55,093 nt of DNA from Fidelibacterota bacterium (GCA_947475295.1 CANJLF010000020.1:1-55093); one strand, 5' to 3'. Numbered from the stretch's first letter, positions 15,606-28,398 are shown. Program-made: numbers and translations. Notes: generated from the sequence alone by a model not told the origin.

Positions 15606-18110
15606 ATGACCACGCATGACGGCCGCACGAAGCCTGGAACCCGCCCGCCTTTGCGGCGCACGCTGCTCGGCGCGGGCGCCCTTGTGACCTTGTTGGCGCA
15701 GGGCGCGGCACCGACCTTGGCGGACGATGCTGAACAGCAAGTGGCGCCCGCCGCGCCGGCGGCCCGGCAGCAGATTCAGGAAGTCACCGTGACGGCGCGC
15801 CGCCGCGAGGAAGACGTTCAGTCGGTTCCTCTGGCCATTTCTGTTGTCGGGGGCGATGCGCTTGAGGAGCAAGGCATCTTCAACTTGAGCCGCCTGACGC
15901 AACTTCAGCCGACCTTGCAGTTTTACTCGACCAACCCGCGCAACACCTTCGTCAATATCCGCGGCATCGGTGCGCCGTTCGGCCTGACCAACGACGGGTT
16001 CGAGCAGGGGGTTGGCATCTACATCGACCAAGTTTATTACAACCGTATTGCCTCGGCGACGCTCGACTTCGTGGATGTTCAGCAGATCGAAACCCTGCGC
16101 GGACCGCAAGGTACCCTCTACGGCAAAAATACCACCGCCGGCGCCATCAATATCACCACGCGTCCACCCAGCTTTGATTTTGAAGGCAAGGCCGAAGTAT
16201 CGCTGGGCAACTACGGCTTCAAGCAGGGCAAGGTCTCGATTTCCGGTCCGCTTGTGACCGACAAGGTGGCGGCGCGCTTGAGCATCTCCAATACCGACCG
16301 CCGCGGTACGGTTTACAATACCACGACCAATACGCAGGTGAATTCGCAAGACAACCTGGGTGTGCGGTCCTCGGTACTCTGGAACGCCAACGATAAGCTG
16401 AATGTCACGTTTACGGGCGACTACAACCTTCAGAATCCCATCTGCTGCGCCCAGGTCTATGCCCGCGTCGGCACCACGCAGCGGGCTTTGAACCGCCAGT
16501 ATGCTGCCCTGATCGCTCGCTTCCCCGGCTACGCGGTTCCCAGCACTGATCCGTTCGACCGTTTGACCGACGTGGACGCTCCGCTTCACGCCCGCAACGA
16601 AATGGGCGGCCTTTCGGCGCTGGTTAAGTGGAATGTCGGTTCCGGCACGCTGACATCGGTTAACTCTTGGCGCTATTGGGATTGGGGTCCGAAGAACGAT
16701 CGCGACTTCACCGGTCTGCCTATCACCACGGCGTCGAATAACCCGACGCACCAGAACCAATATTCCCAGGAAGTTCGCTATAACTACAGCGGCGAGAAGC
16801 TGGACTTCGTTGTGGGCGGCTTCGGCTTCAATCAGAAGATCCGCACCAACGGCCTCCAGGATAGCGGCACGGCCGCCAGCGCCTGGTTCCTGGCGCCCAG
16901 CAATGCATTGTCCAATAACCCGGCGGTGCTCAATCACCAGACCGCGATCAACGACATTCGCCTCAACAACACCAGCTTTGCGGTCTTCAGCAAAGTGGAC
17001 TGGAAAGTGTTCGATAAATTCACTGTGTCGCCCGGCCTTCGCGTTAACTACGACAAAAAGTGGGGCCTGTATGACTCTGTTGTTACGGGCACCAATTCGC
17101 TCGGTCAGCGTGTGGTCATCAGCGGCGATCCGACCAGTCCGTCTTATAACGACCCCTGGACGGCGGCACAGCGCGGCGTGCAGGCCTCGCAGAACTTCTC
17201 GGCTCGGTTCAGCAAATGGAACGTGTCTTACGACGTCAACCTTGCCTATGAAGTGACTTCGGATATCAACGCTTACGCCACCTATGCCCGGTCGTTCAAA
17301 ACCGGCGGCATCAACCTGAACGGCGTGCCGGCTGCCGCTAACGGCGCCCCGCAGACCGACGTTGCCCTGATTAAGCCGGAAGACGTCAATCACTTCGAAA
17401 CCGGCGTGAAGACGCAGCTGTTCGACAGCTTCGCGACCTTCAACGTCACGGCGTTTTGGACCGATATCAAAAACTTCCAGGCCAGCGTGGTGAGCGGCGT
17501 TTCCGGAAGCACGTTGTTGCGCGGCTATCTGGCCAATGCTGATAAGGCGCGCGTACGCGGTCTTGAATGGGATCTGACGATTCGTCCGATTGACCGTTTG
17601 ACGGCGTACCTCAACACTGCCTACACCGATCACGAGTGGGTGCGCTTTACCAACGCGCCTTGCCCGCCGGAATTGGCGGGTGGCGGCACCGGTACGCCTG
17701 TGGGTCCGGCGGCCACGCCCGGCGCCAACAGCCCCGCCAACTGCAATGTCTCCGGCCAAGGAATGCCGGGCATTTCCAAGTACGCCCTCGCGTGGGGCAC
17801 CGAGTACAATTCGCCTGCGAAGTTCTTTGGCCTCGACGGGGCGATTTACGGCGCCTATGACGCCAACTTCCGTTCAGGCTTCTCGTCCAACGCGTCGCGC
17901 TCCAACTACACGGATGTGCCGGGCTACGCCCTGCATAACTTCCGCGTCGGCTTCCGCACGGATCAGTTCGATCTCTCGGCTTGGGTGCGCAACGCCTTCG
18001 ACAAGGGCTATTTCGAATCCCTGGCCGTCGGCTCCAACAGCACAGGTCTGATCTCCGCCCAACTCGGCGACCCGCGAACCTTTGGGGTCACCCTTCGTGC
18101 GACGTTCTAA
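15606..18110 (+). CDS. TonB-dependent outer-membrane receptor
   Basis: An 834-residue receptor. After a signal peptide (about 1-40, ending PTLADDA) comes a TonB-box-like EVTVTARRRE, a plug domain with VNIRGIGAPFG and GPQGTLYGKNTTAGAIN, and a beta-barrel of about 650 residues ending in the outer-membrane C-terminal phenylalanine (LRATF). It takes up a siderophore or organic ligand using proton-motive force passed by TonB. The type resembles sphingomonad/Caulobacter receptors rather than FecA, and no FecR-type signalling extension is seen. Downstream lie an Fe-S type Rrf2 regulator and a TauE/SafE exporter, hinting at iron or organosulfur, but this is inference. A hairpin follows its stop. Confidence 0.93.
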   Translation: MTTHDGRTKPGTRPPLRRTLLGAGALVTLLAQGAAPTLADDAEQQVAPAAPAARQQIQEVTVTARRREEDVQSVPLAISVVGGDALEEQGIFNLSRLTQLQPTLQFYSTNPRNTFVNIRGIGAPFGLTNDGFEQGVGIYIDQVYYNRIASATLDFVDVQQIETLRGPQGTLYGKNTTAGAINITTRPPSFDFEGKAEVSLGNYGFKQGKVSISGPLVTDKVAARLSISNTDRRGTVYNTTTNTQVNSQDNLGVRSSVLWNANDKLNVTFTGDYNLQNPICCAQVYARVGTTQRALNRQYAALIARFPGYAVPSTDPFDRLTDVDAPLHARNEMGGLSALVKWNVGSGTLTSVNSWRYWDWGPKNDRDFTGLPITTASNNPTHQNQYSQEVRYNYSGEKLDFVVGGFGFNQKIRTNGLQDSGTAASAWFLAPSNALSNNPAVLNHQTAINDIRLNNTSFAVFSKVDWKVFDKFTVSPGLRVNYDKKWGLYDSVVTGTNSLGQRVVISGDPTSPSYNDPWTAAQRGVQASQNFSARFSKWNVSYDVNLAYEVTSDINAYATYARSFKTGGINLNGVPAAANGAPQTDVALIKPEDVNHFETGVKTQLFDSFATFNVTAFWTDIKNFQASVVSGVSGSTLLRGYLANADKARVRGLEWDLTIRPIDRLTAYLNTAYTDHEWVRFTNAPCPPELAGGGTGTPVGPAATPGANSPANCNVSGQGMPGISKYALAWGTEYNSPAKFFGLDGAIYGAYDANFRSGFSSNASRSNYTDVPGYALHNFRVGFRTDQFDLSAWVRNAFDKGYFESLAVGSNSTGLISAQLGDPRTFGVTLRATF

Positions 18111-18131
18111 GTCCCTGCATGTCTGTCCTTC

Positions 18132-18160
18132 CACCCGTCGCGGGGAAACCGCGGCGGGTG
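18132..18160 (+). terminator. Hairpin after the TonB receptor gene
   Basis: CACCCGTCGCGG and CCGCGGCGGGTG form a 12-bp stem (one G-T pair) around GGAAA, starting 21 nt after the receptor stop codon. There is no T-run, so it may be a processing or Rho-linked stem rather than a strict intrinsic terminator. Confidence 0.6.
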
Positions 18161-18374
18161 AGATTGCCGGCTTTCGGGATCGCCGCAGAAACATTTCCGG
18201 GCCGAAAAGAGCCTCTAACACAACCCGATACAACAGGTGCTCCATATATAAAGTTCTCCAGGCGTGTGTGTGGCCTATTACTGGCCGGAATCGCCGCATC
18301 CGCGCTATCTACCCCGGGCTTGTAAGCTTGCCTGTTGACCGGCTATTGTCCAGTCAGGTGATCGGGATTTCGAC

Positions 18375-18788
18375 ATGTTATCGCAACGCTCAAAATACGC
18401 GCTCCGCGCCATGACCATGCTCGCCGCCGGCAAGCCCGGCGAATTGATTCTCGTGGCCGACATCGCCAAGCAGCGCAAAGTGCCGCGCAAGTTCCTGGAA
18501 CTGATTCTGCTCGACCTCAAGAAGCGCGGGCTTCTGCACGCCAAGCGCGGCAAGAACGGCGGTTATTGCCTGGCAAAACCCGCCAATAAAATCACGTTCG
18601 GCGAAATTGTCCGCATCACCGACGGCCCGCTCGCTCCTTTAGCATGTGCGAGCCTGACGGCTTATCGCAAGTGTGACGATTGCGAGGACGAGAGGTCCTG
18701 CGCTATACGAAGAATCATGCGCAGTGTCAGGGACGCTACCGCCGCCATTCTCGACAAATCCACCCTGGCCGATGCTCTTAAGAAGTAA
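18375..18788 (+). CDS. Rrf2-family regulator with putative Fe-S cluster cysteines
   Basis: A 137-residue Rrf2 protein: an N-terminal winged helix (MLSQRSKYALRAMTML, then VPRKFLELILLDLKKRGLL and GGYCLAKP) and a C-terminal cysteine cluster with C91, C100, C103 and C109. IscR, NsrR and RirA hold an Fe-S cluster with three cysteines here, so this protein is likely an iron-, redox- or NO-sensing repressor; the C-x-x-C pair is one cysteine more than usual. It precedes a TauE/SafE exporter by 32 nt, and probably controls it. CysR/CymR-like sulfur control is an alternative given the exporter, though those lack such cysteines. Confidence 0.88.
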   Translation: MLSQRSKYALRAMTMLAAGKPGELILVADIAKQRKVPRKFLELILLDLKKRGLLHAKRGKNGGYCLAKPANKITFGEIVRITDGPLAPLACASLTAYRKCDDCEDERSCAIRRIMRSVRDATAAILDKSTLADALKK

Positions 18789-18820
18789 TCTGGCAAGAAA
18801 TAGTGCGGCCGTTTTAAATC

Positions 18821-19609
18821 ATGGATTTTCTCGAGACCATCAATCCACTTTATTCCCTGTCCGGCTTGGCTGTCGGCATTCTGGTCGGCATGACCGGTGT
18901 CGGCGGGGGCTCGCTGATGACGCCTTTGCTGATTCTGCTATTCGGCATCCATCCCGCCACCGCCGTAGGCACGGATTTGCTTTATGCCGCCGCGACCAAA
19001 ACCGGGGGGACGTTTTTCCACGGCTTCGCGCGTACCGTCGACTGGCGCGTGGTGTTGCGGTTGGCGGCCGGCAGCGTACCGGCCACGGCGCTGACGATCT
19101 TTGTGCTCAGCCGCACCGATATCCAAGATTCCGCCGCGCGTAATACAATTACTATGATTCTGGGCGGCGCGTTGTTCGTCACGGCGCTGGTGCTGATTTT
19201 TCACAGACGGATTTTGGCGGCCTATGCCAACCGCGTCGGCGTGCTCAGCGACCGCCGCACAATGTTTCTGACGATCACTGTGGGCGTGATCCTCGGCGTG
19301 CTGGTCTCCGTCACCTCCGTCGGCGCGGGCGCGCTTGGCGTAACGGCCCTCATCGCCTTGTACCCGCGCTATCCGCTGGCGCGCATCGTCGGCTCCGACA
19401 TCGCCCACGCCGTGCCGTTGACGCTGCTCGCGGGGCTGGGCCACTGGATGCTCGGATCGGTAGATTGGCCGTTGCTGGGCTCGCTCCTGGTGGGGTCGAT
19501 CCCCGGAATCCTTATCGGCAGCTACGCCGCCGGCCGCGTGCCCGATCATGTGCTTCGTTTAATCCTGGCGGCGACGCTTCTGCTTGTGGGAACCCGGCTT
19601 ATTATGTAG
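18821..19609 (+). CDS. TauE/SafE-family membrane exporter
   Basis: A 262-residue integral membrane protein with about eight hydrophobic segments in two repeats. The repeats are marked by GILVGMTGVGGGSLMTPLL near the N-terminus and GVLVSVTSVGAGALGV in the middle, the duplicated G-x-G-G-G motif of the family. Members export sulfite, sulfoacetate or related organic anions. It starts 32 nt after the Rrf2 gene and runs 33 nt ahead of an NmrA-like gene, so the three are likely one operon. A link to sulfur or taurine-type metabolism is inferred from the family. Confidence 0.9.
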   Translation: MDFLETINPLYSLSGLAVGILVGMTGVGGGSLMTPLLILLFGIHPATAVGTDLLYAAATKTGGTFFHGFARTVDWRVVLRLAAGSVPATALTIFVLSRTDIQDSAARNTITMILGGALFVTALVLIFHRRILAAYANRVGVLSDRRTMFLTITVGVILGVLVSVTSVGAGALGVTALIALYPRYPLARIVGSDIAHAVPLTLLAGLGHWMLGSVDWPLLGSLLVGSIPGILIGSYAAGRVPDHVLRLILAATLLLVGTRLIM

Positions 19610-19642
19610 TCCTGAGCGTCGCTGTCACAGAGGTTGGATATA

Positions 19643-20428
19643 ATGGCCGCCGTTCTTCGCCTCCTGATGCTGGTCCTATTCACGGCGGCTCCGGCCCTCT
19701 CGCAGGACTCCACCGAACCGCCGCCGCCCAAGGCTTCGCCTGTCATCAGAGTCAGCGAAGAGTCGCTGCCGCGCGCCGGCGGCATCCTGGTGTTCGGCGC
19801 TACCGGCAAGCTCGGCCTTGAGGTCGTCAAGGAACTCGTCGCCCATCACGAGACCGTCTCGGTTCTGACGCGGGCGTCGTCGGACACCGCCGCGCTCAAG
19901 GACATGAAGATCAACATCCTGACCGGCGATGCCCTCGATCCCGAGAGCCTCAAGAAGGCCTTCACCGAAGGCCCGTTCCGCGCCGTGGTTTCGGTGCTGG
20001 GCGGTCATGGCGGCGATTACCGCGTCGACTCTGAAGGCAACAAGAACGTCATCGACGCCACCAAGAATGCCGGCCTCGCGCGCCTGATCCTGGTGTCGTC
20101 CATCGGCGCCAGCGACAGCGCCGACGCATCGCCGTGGTATGTGCGCTACTTTCTGAAGGACTATTTCGCGGCCAAGACCGTGGCCGAGAATTACTTAAAG
20201 GCCAGCGGCCTCGATTACACCATCATCCGTCCCGGCATGTTGCTGAACAGCACCAAGGCCGGCGAGGTGTCGTTGGCCGCAGCCGCTCCGACGTCCATGG
20301 GCGGCATTACGCGCGCCGAGCTTGCCAAGCTGGTAGCGGGCACGGTCGAGGACAAGAGCACCTTTAAACAGACCTACGCCGCCGTCGATGCCAAGCGCGC
20401 GGGCCTTTGGGCGCTGCTGACTTACTAA
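19643..20428 (+). CDS. Exported NAD(P)-binding (NmrA-like atypical SDR) protein
   Basis: A 261-residue protein with a signal peptide (MAAVLRLLMLVLFTAAPALS) followed by an atypical SDR/NmrA Rossmann fold: GATGKLG at about 51-57, then VVSVLGGHGGD, LVSSIGA and YTIIRPGML. Proteins of this kind bind NAD(P) and often serve as redox sensors or isomerases; a signal peptide on such a fold is unusual because pyridine nucleotides are scarce outside the cytoplasm. I chose ATG 19643 over TTG 19634 because GAGG is better spaced. It closes the Rrf2-TauE/SafE gene set and converges on the next minus-strand gene. Confidence 0.82.
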   Translation: MAAVLRLLMLVLFTAAPALSQDSTEPPPPKASPVIRVSEESLPRAGGILVFGATGKLGLEVVKELVAHHETVSVLTRASSDTAALKDMKINILTGDALDPESLKKAFTEGPFRAVVSVLGGHGGDYRVDSEGNKNVIDATKNAGLARLILVSSIGASDSADASPWYVRYFLKDYFAAKTVAENYLKASGLDYTIIRPGMLLNSTKAGEVSLAAAAPTSMGGITRAELAKLVAGTVEDKSTFKQTYAAVDAKRAGLWALLTY

Positions 20429-20459
20429 GCGCGCAGCGCAAGCCGTAAATTCGCCGCGT

Positions 20460-21116
20460 CTAAAAACGATACCGCATCATATTGAGAAAGAATGTGCTAA
20501 TCGGCGGCGGCTCCATAACGATTTTGGAGCAATCGTCGTTGGCGCCGGGTTGCCGATAGCCCGTAGGCTGAGAATATTCCGACAGGATTCGGGGGTCATT
20601 GCGCAGGGATATTTTCATGACCGACCGCACAGCTTTGCCGCCTTGTTCTTGCGTGTCCGAAAGGTCAAGAGTCATCTCGAATCCGCGCAAACGGAAAGAC
20701 CGCACTTTGCCAAATTGCGGATAGTTGCCGCAGGCGCCGAGAAGACCGGCTTTCCAAAAATATCCGCGTGTATGCCATGGCCGCCAATCGTCCTCCGCCA
20801 ATAGCGTTGCGTCGGTTTCTTGATCGCCTTGGTTCAAAATACACGTCAACGGTCCAACATAGTTGATGCCATTGGGCCTGTCCGAAAGCGCGTCAAGGCG
20901 TGCATCGTCCGTTCCGCCGCGGCAGATCAGACGATAGATGATCGCGTTGGTGGTATCGACAATCGGCATATCGATATCAAGGCGCGGCGCGTTCCAGTCG
21001 ATGTCGATGATTTTCTGAAATTCGCGCGCGACCGGCCATGGTCCGGATGCCACCGCAGACGGCATTGCGAGCACTAGTGCGGTAAATCCGATCATCGCTT
21101 TTATGCTTGGGGACAT
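20460..21116 (-). CDS. Hypothetical secreted protein
   Basis: A 218-residue protein with a signal peptide (about 1-23, ending PSAVASG). The mature part contains four to five cysteines (in RLICRGG, PLTCILN, GACGNYP and DDCSKI) and aromatic strands, suggesting a disulfide-bonded beta-rich periplasmic protein. No family recognised. Its start overlaps the end of the upstream minus-strand gene by 16 bp, with AGGGA inside that gene as ribosome binding site, so both were once translated together. Confidence 0.72.
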   Translation of the reverse strand: MSPSIKAMIGFTALVLAMPSAVASGPWPVAREFQKIIDIDWNAPRLDIDMPIVDTTNAIIYRLICRGGTDDARLDALSDRPNGINYVGPLTCILNQGDQETDATLLAEDDWRPWHTRGYFWKAGLLGACGNYPQFGKVRSFRLRGFEMTLDLSDTQEQGGKAVRSVMKISLRNDPRILSEYSQPTGYRQPGANDDCSKIVMEPPPISTFFLNMMRYRF

Positions 21117-21673
21117 TGCATTCCCTTGGGCAAACGAAGCGTCACTGTTGTAACGCCTTCATCCTTTCCGTTGACCAACTCTAGCAGAATCGCACCTGGG
21201 TTTAAATCTTTGAGCCTGTCTCGGACGTTCGAAACCTCTTGGCTACCAATCACATCGGTTAAGCCCTGAAATGACTGACCGCTAGCCGTTTGGCCGGAAA
21301 CTTGGCTGCCGTATTGCCGAAGAATGCCCTTCCCACCCCACTGTAAAGGGTCTACCGCGGCCGAGCCCGTTGTGACGGGAAATCTCCCGACGGTGTCGCC
21401 CGTAAGGCCGCCCGTTGGACCGACTTTATCCGGATTCCCGCCTAGCACCCGCGCCGTGATCGTACACGCCTGCGTTTCATCGGGACCATCTTCAGCAGGT
21501 TCATCAGGCCTCGATGAATTGTTATAGAGCACGGAATTTCCATCGGCGTCGCCGAAAACGGATTCACCGGCATTTTCAGCGGCGGTTTTGCGGGGGTCGA
21601 ACTGGATTCCAGCGGCCTATCCAAGCTGCTGGGTAATACTTTGCTGGAAAAAAGGTCTTGGTCTTATCGACAT
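21101..21673 (-). pseudogene. Hypothetical gene interrupted by an amber codon at codon 19
   Basis: An ATG at 21673 follows an ideal AAGGAGG at five bases and starts MSIRPRPFFQQSITQQLG, then TAG at 21617-21619, then the same frame stays open for 171 codons: AAGIQFDPRKTAAENAG and so on to RLPKGMQCPQA. A GTG at 21532 could give a 143-residue product, but the upstream frame clearly looks coding. The product is hydrophilic, Gly/Thr-rich and unrecognised. Either the gene died by a point mutation, the TAG is read through, or the base is a sequencing error. It overlaps the downstream secreted-protein gene by 16 bp and lies downstream of tRNA-Asp on the same strand. Confidence 0.6.
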
Positions 21674-21718
21674 CTCGTCCTCCTTGCTGCGGTCGCGCAA
21701 ATGCGGATCGGCCTGCTC

Positions 21719-21736
21719 TCCAAATATATTTTTGGA
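21719..21736. promoter_or_regulatory. AT-rich palindrome TCCAAA-TATATT-TTTGGA before the minus-strand pair
   Basis: TCCAAATATATTTTTGGA has two perfect 6-bp arms around a TATATT-like centre, 45 bp upstream of the ATG at 21673. It could be a promoter -10 region covered by an operator for the two minus-strand unknown genes. The regulator is not known. Confidence 0.4.
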
Positions 21737-21822
21737 AATTGAGGTCAAGAAAACCGGATTTACCTTCCCCCATCCCGTTGATGAATAGGAAGAATGGACG
21801 TTCCGCATTATTGAAGAAGAAA

Positions 21823-21899
21823 TGGCGGGAGCGACGGGACTCGAACCCGCGACCTTCGCCGTGACAGGGCGACGTTCTAACCAACTGAACTACACCCCC
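21823..21899 (-). tRNA. tRNA-Asp (GTC), CCA encoded
   Basis: On the minus strand a 77-nt cloverleaf is readable: acceptor GGGGGTG pairs with CGCTCCC (two G-U pairs), the D-arm AGTTCAGTTGGTTAGAA, anticodon loop CTGTCAC with anticodon GTC (21863-21865), T-arm GCGGG-TTCGAGT-CCCGT, discriminator G and encoded CCA. It inserts aspartate at GAC/GAU codons. I saw no second copy of its 3' end in the window, so no sign that it is an integration site here. Confidence 0.97.
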
Positions 21900-22097
21900 G
21901 CGAGGGCTTGGAGCCGTCGTTGTGGAATCGTGTCGGCGATTCCGGCTCACATGAGGGCCGGGTTTTAACAGGTGTTCTCCGCCCGCGCAAGCATTCCCCG
22001 TCGCCGAAGCTCTCGAAAAACACGCGCCTTTTGAATGACTTGGCGGATATATCTCGAACCTTCTTTCACCGGCCAAAGCCCGTTATAGTCGATTTGA
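21900..22097. other. Region between tRNA-Asp and the histidine kinase gene
   Basis: About 200 bp with no supported gene. It must hold the tRNA promoter (minus strand) and the kinase promoter (plus strand). TTGAAT on the minus side and ATATATCTC are present, but I cannot assign boxes confidently. Confidence 0.3.
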
Positions 22098-23318
22098 GTG
22101 AAAACCATTTCGTCGTCCATGGTCAAAACGACAAAGCCCAGCGCATCCGGTGAAGCGGGTGCGGACCTGCGCGAAACCAAGCGCGCCGGCCCGCCCGCGC
22201 GTTCCTCCCTGCCTGCGCAACTGCTGCATCTGGCTGAAAATGCCTGCACCATGGGCCACTGGTACGCCGACCTTGCCACAGGCACGGTCAGTTGGTCGGC
22301 GCAGGTGTTCCGCATTTTCGGGGTCGACGAGGCGACCTTCACGCCGGACCTGCATGCGATCTTAAGCGTCTGTCATCCCGATGACCGCGCGCGCGTTGAA
22401 CAGACCATAAAAGACGCCATTGCCGGCAAAGGCGATTTTGAATTCGACTGTCGCATCGCGCGCCCCGACGGCACCTGGCGCACGATCGTGAGCACCGGCC
22501 GGGCGGAAACGGATGCCGCTGGAAACGTCGTCGCGCTGTTCGGCCTGGTCATCGACGTCACCCAGGCCCTGCGGCGCAGCGAAGACGAACTGCAACGCCG
22601 CACCTTTGAGTTGGAGCAGCTCAACTTGCAGAAGGACAAGCTGTTCTCGATCATCGCCCACGACCTTCGGAGTCCGTTCAACAGCATCATCGGCTTCTCC
22701 GACCTGCTGGTGAGCAACGCACGAGATCTGTCCCATGGGCAGACCGTCAGCTACGCCCAGATCGTGCGTGAATCCGCCATCGGGGTTCACAACCTGCTCG
22801 ACAATCTCCTGGCCTGGGCGTCATTCCAGATCCGCGACGGCGCCTTGAAGTTGGAGCCCTTGAATATGGCGGCCGTGGCCGTCGCCAGCCTGGAGCCCTT
22901 GGCCTATATGGCCGAGACCAAAGGTGTCACGATTTCCAACGGTATTGGCGATGTCACAGCGCTGGGCGACGAGGCCCTGGTGCGGATCGTCATTCGCAAT
23001 CTCGTATCCAACGGCATTAAATTCTCGCGCAACGGCGGCGTGGTGCAGCTCACCGCGGCGCCTCTCCTGGAACTGGGTAAGTCCATGATCCGGGTCAGCG
23101 TGCGCGACGACGGCATCGGCATGTCCGGCGCGATTTTGGAGAACCTGTTCACCCTGGACCGCACGGCGTCAGCCCCGGGCACGCGCGGTGAGCGCGGGAC
23201 CGGGCTGGGCCTGTTTCTTTGCCGCGATGTTATTGCCCGGCACGGCGGCACCGTCAGCGTCGAGTCGACGCCCGGAGCCGGCACGACCTTCCATTTCACC
23301 CTGCCCTCAGGCCTTTAA
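22098..23318 (+). CDS. PAS-domain sensor histidine kinase
   Basis: A cytoplasmic kinase of 406 residues (GTG start at 22098; an ATG at 22119 would give 399). A PAS/PAC domain covers about residues 50-170 (GTVSWSAQVFRIFGV ... GLVIDVTQ), then a short coiled coil, the HisKA box FSIIAHDLRSPFNSIIGF with the phospho-acceptor histidine, and a HATPase domain with N box IVIRNLVSNGIKFS, G1 DDGIGM and G2 GTGLGLFL. It has no membrane segment, so it senses an internal cue. No response regulator gene is adjacent, making it an orphan kinase. Neither start has a convincing ribosome binding site. Confidence 0.92.
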   Translation: MKTISSSMVKTTKPSASGEAGADLRETKRAGPPARSSLPAQLLHLAENACTMGHWYADLATGTVSWSAQVFRIFGVDEATFTPDLHAILSVCHPDDRARVEQTIKDAIAGKGDFEFDCRIARPDGTWRTIVSTGRAETDAAGNVVALFGLVIDVTQALRRSEDELQRRTFELEQLNLQKDKLFSIIAHDLRSPFNSIIGFSDLLVSNARDLSHGQTVSYAQIVRESAIGVHNLLDNLLAWASFQIRDGALKLEPLNMAAVAVASLEPLAYMAETKGVTISNGIGDVTALGDEALVRIVIRNLVSNGIKFSRNGGVVQLTAAPLLELGKSMIRVSVRDDGIGMSGAILENLFTLDRTASAPGTRGERGTGLGLFLCRDVIARHGGTVSVESTPGAGTTFHFTLPSGL

Positions 23319-23397
23319 AAGCTCGGCTTTTGATAAATCTGCCAACCGCAGTAAAGTGCGGGTGGTTGCGTGTAACCGCATTTGGGAGGAGGGCACT

Positions 23398-23856
23398 ATG
23401 AAACTTGCAGGAAAGTTGCTTATCGCCGGGGCCATGGTTGGCGCGTGCGCCATCGGTTGGACCGCCCGGGATGTCATCGGCGCGGAAAGAAAGGCGCCGG
23501 CCGTCATGAAGCGCATTTATTCCGGCGCCGACGGCCAGTCCTATGTCGAAGACATTCCCTTGGATGTGAATTCGATCATGGAAAAGGTGACCAAGCTTGA
23601 GATCAAGGTGGGCGAGCCCGGAAACTTCCAGCCCCCCCATGTCGGTCCCCAGCGGCAGTACATCATCAATCTGGAAGGCAGCGCTGAGATCGAGGTTGCC
23701 AACGGCAAAATTCAATTGCCGCCGGGTTCTATCGAGCTCATCGATGACCTGACCGGCAAGGGCCATACCACGCGCGTCACGAGCAAGGAGCGGCGCGTGT
23801 CGCTCTGGCTGTGGTTCGAAGACCAGAAGCCGCACCCCGGCCCCATGAATAGGTAA
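23398..23856 (+). CDS. Membrane-anchored or exported cupin-domain protein
   Basis: A 152-residue protein. An N-terminal hydrophobic segment (about 5-25, KLLIAGAMVGACAIGWT) acts as signal or anchor. The rest forms a small cupin barrel with HVGPQRQYIINLEGSAEIEV and LPPGSIELIDDLTGKGHTTR, of which only some metal-ligand histidines are kept. Function is unknown; such proteins often bind small ligands in the periplasm. A strong GGGAGGAGGG precedes the ATG, and the longer upstream frame overlaps the kinase gene and is not used. Confidence 0.8.
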   Translation: MKLAGKLLIAGAMVGACAIGWTARDVIGAERKAPAVMKRIYSGADGQSYVEDIPLDVNSIMEKVTKLEIKVGEPGNFQPPHVGPQRQYIINLEGSAEIEVANGKIQLPPGSIELIDDLTGKGHTTRVTSKERRVSLWLWFEDQKPHPGPMNR

Positions 23857-23896
23857 TGAGCACTTTGCGCGGCGATTTCAGGCCGGCCGCCGTTTC

Positions 23897-24535
23897 GTGC
23901 CATCGTCGATAGATCGTCCCCTCACGTGGGAGGATGCTGGTTCCCACGCCGACGGGGAACGGTGGTGGCTGGCTCACGCCCATGACGAGGGTGAAGCCGG
24001 TGTGCGCGATTTTTTCGTCGCCGAGGATGACATCAGCGGCACTCTCGTCGGGATCGTCCGCCTGCGCGCGAACGCTACCTACCGCGTCGTCGCCGCCGCC
24101 CTTCTCAGCGACGCCGTTCATAAAGCCGATGCGGTCACCACCATCAAAGACCAGATCGCCGGCTGGCTGGCCTCGCCGCGTGATGCCGCGACGCTGGGCT
24201 TCGTCCGCCGGTGGCGCCGCCGCCGCTTCTGGATCATCCTGCGGGCCAACGTACCGCTGGCCATCGGCGCGGGCTTGGTCGGCGGTGTGCTGGGCTTGAT
24301 CGTTGCTCTGTTCGCGCTGTCGTCGGGACTTGTGGGCTGGCCCATGCTGGTGGCTGGGTTGCTGATCGGCGCCGGTGCCGGTACGATTTTGAAATTCATC
24401 GCAGACCACAAGCCGGCCCCCGGTGCATCGGCCGTGCTGGCCGGGTCCTGGGCGCGTTTCGCCGTCGCCACCATTGCCGCGGTCGCCGGCGCGGGCCTCG
24501 CCGCCGGCGGCGTGCTGACGCTATTTACCAGTTAG
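23897..24535 (+). CDS. Hypothetical membrane protein
   Basis: A 212-residue protein. The first 110 residues are hydrophilic and beta-rich, followed by a basic patch (RRWRRRRF) and three hydrophobic segments (about 117-140, 145-166 and 184-208) rich in glycine and alanine. No family recognised. The GTG at 23897 is the first start in the frame but lacks a ribosome binding site, so the true start could lie further in. It converges on the metH genes across a hairpin. Confidence 0.65.
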   Translation: MPSSIDRPLTWEDAGSHADGERWWLAHAHDEGEAGVRDFFVAEDDISGTLVGIVRLRANATYRVVAAALLSDAVHKADAVTTIKDQIAGWLASPRDAATLGFVRRWRRRRFWIILRANVPLAIGAGLVGGVLGLIVALFALSSGLVGWPMLVAGLLIGAGAGTILKFIADHKPAPGASAVLAGSWARFAVATIAAVAGAGLAAGGVLTLFTS

Positions 24536-24544
24536 CAGTCAGCC

Positions 24545-24565
24545 CCTCCCCCCGCGAAGGGGAGG
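24545..24565. terminator. GC hairpin between convergent genes
   Basis: CCTCCCC and GGGGAGG pair around CCGCGAA, 10 nt after the membrane-protein gene and 37 nt beyond the metH stop. It has no T-run. Hairpins of this CCCCTCC...GGAGG type are also scattered repeats in many alphaproteobacteria. Confidence 0.5.
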
Positions 24566-24601
24566 TTAGTCAGTCTTAGACCTTTTCGGTCGCTGCCCGC
24601 A

Positions 24602-28398
<3,797 letters not shown>

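Noticed and set aside
15585-17759. Long open minus-strand frame of 724 codons
   Set aside because: It is antisense to the TonB receptor gene, whose plug and barrel motifs are clear.
18330-18374. Rrf2 operator just before the Rrf2 gene
   Set aside because: Only the ends of a possible inverted repeat match, so it is too weak to annotate.
21823-21899. tRNA-Asp as an integration site for an island
   Set aside because: No second copy of the tRNA 3' end and no integrase were found in the window.
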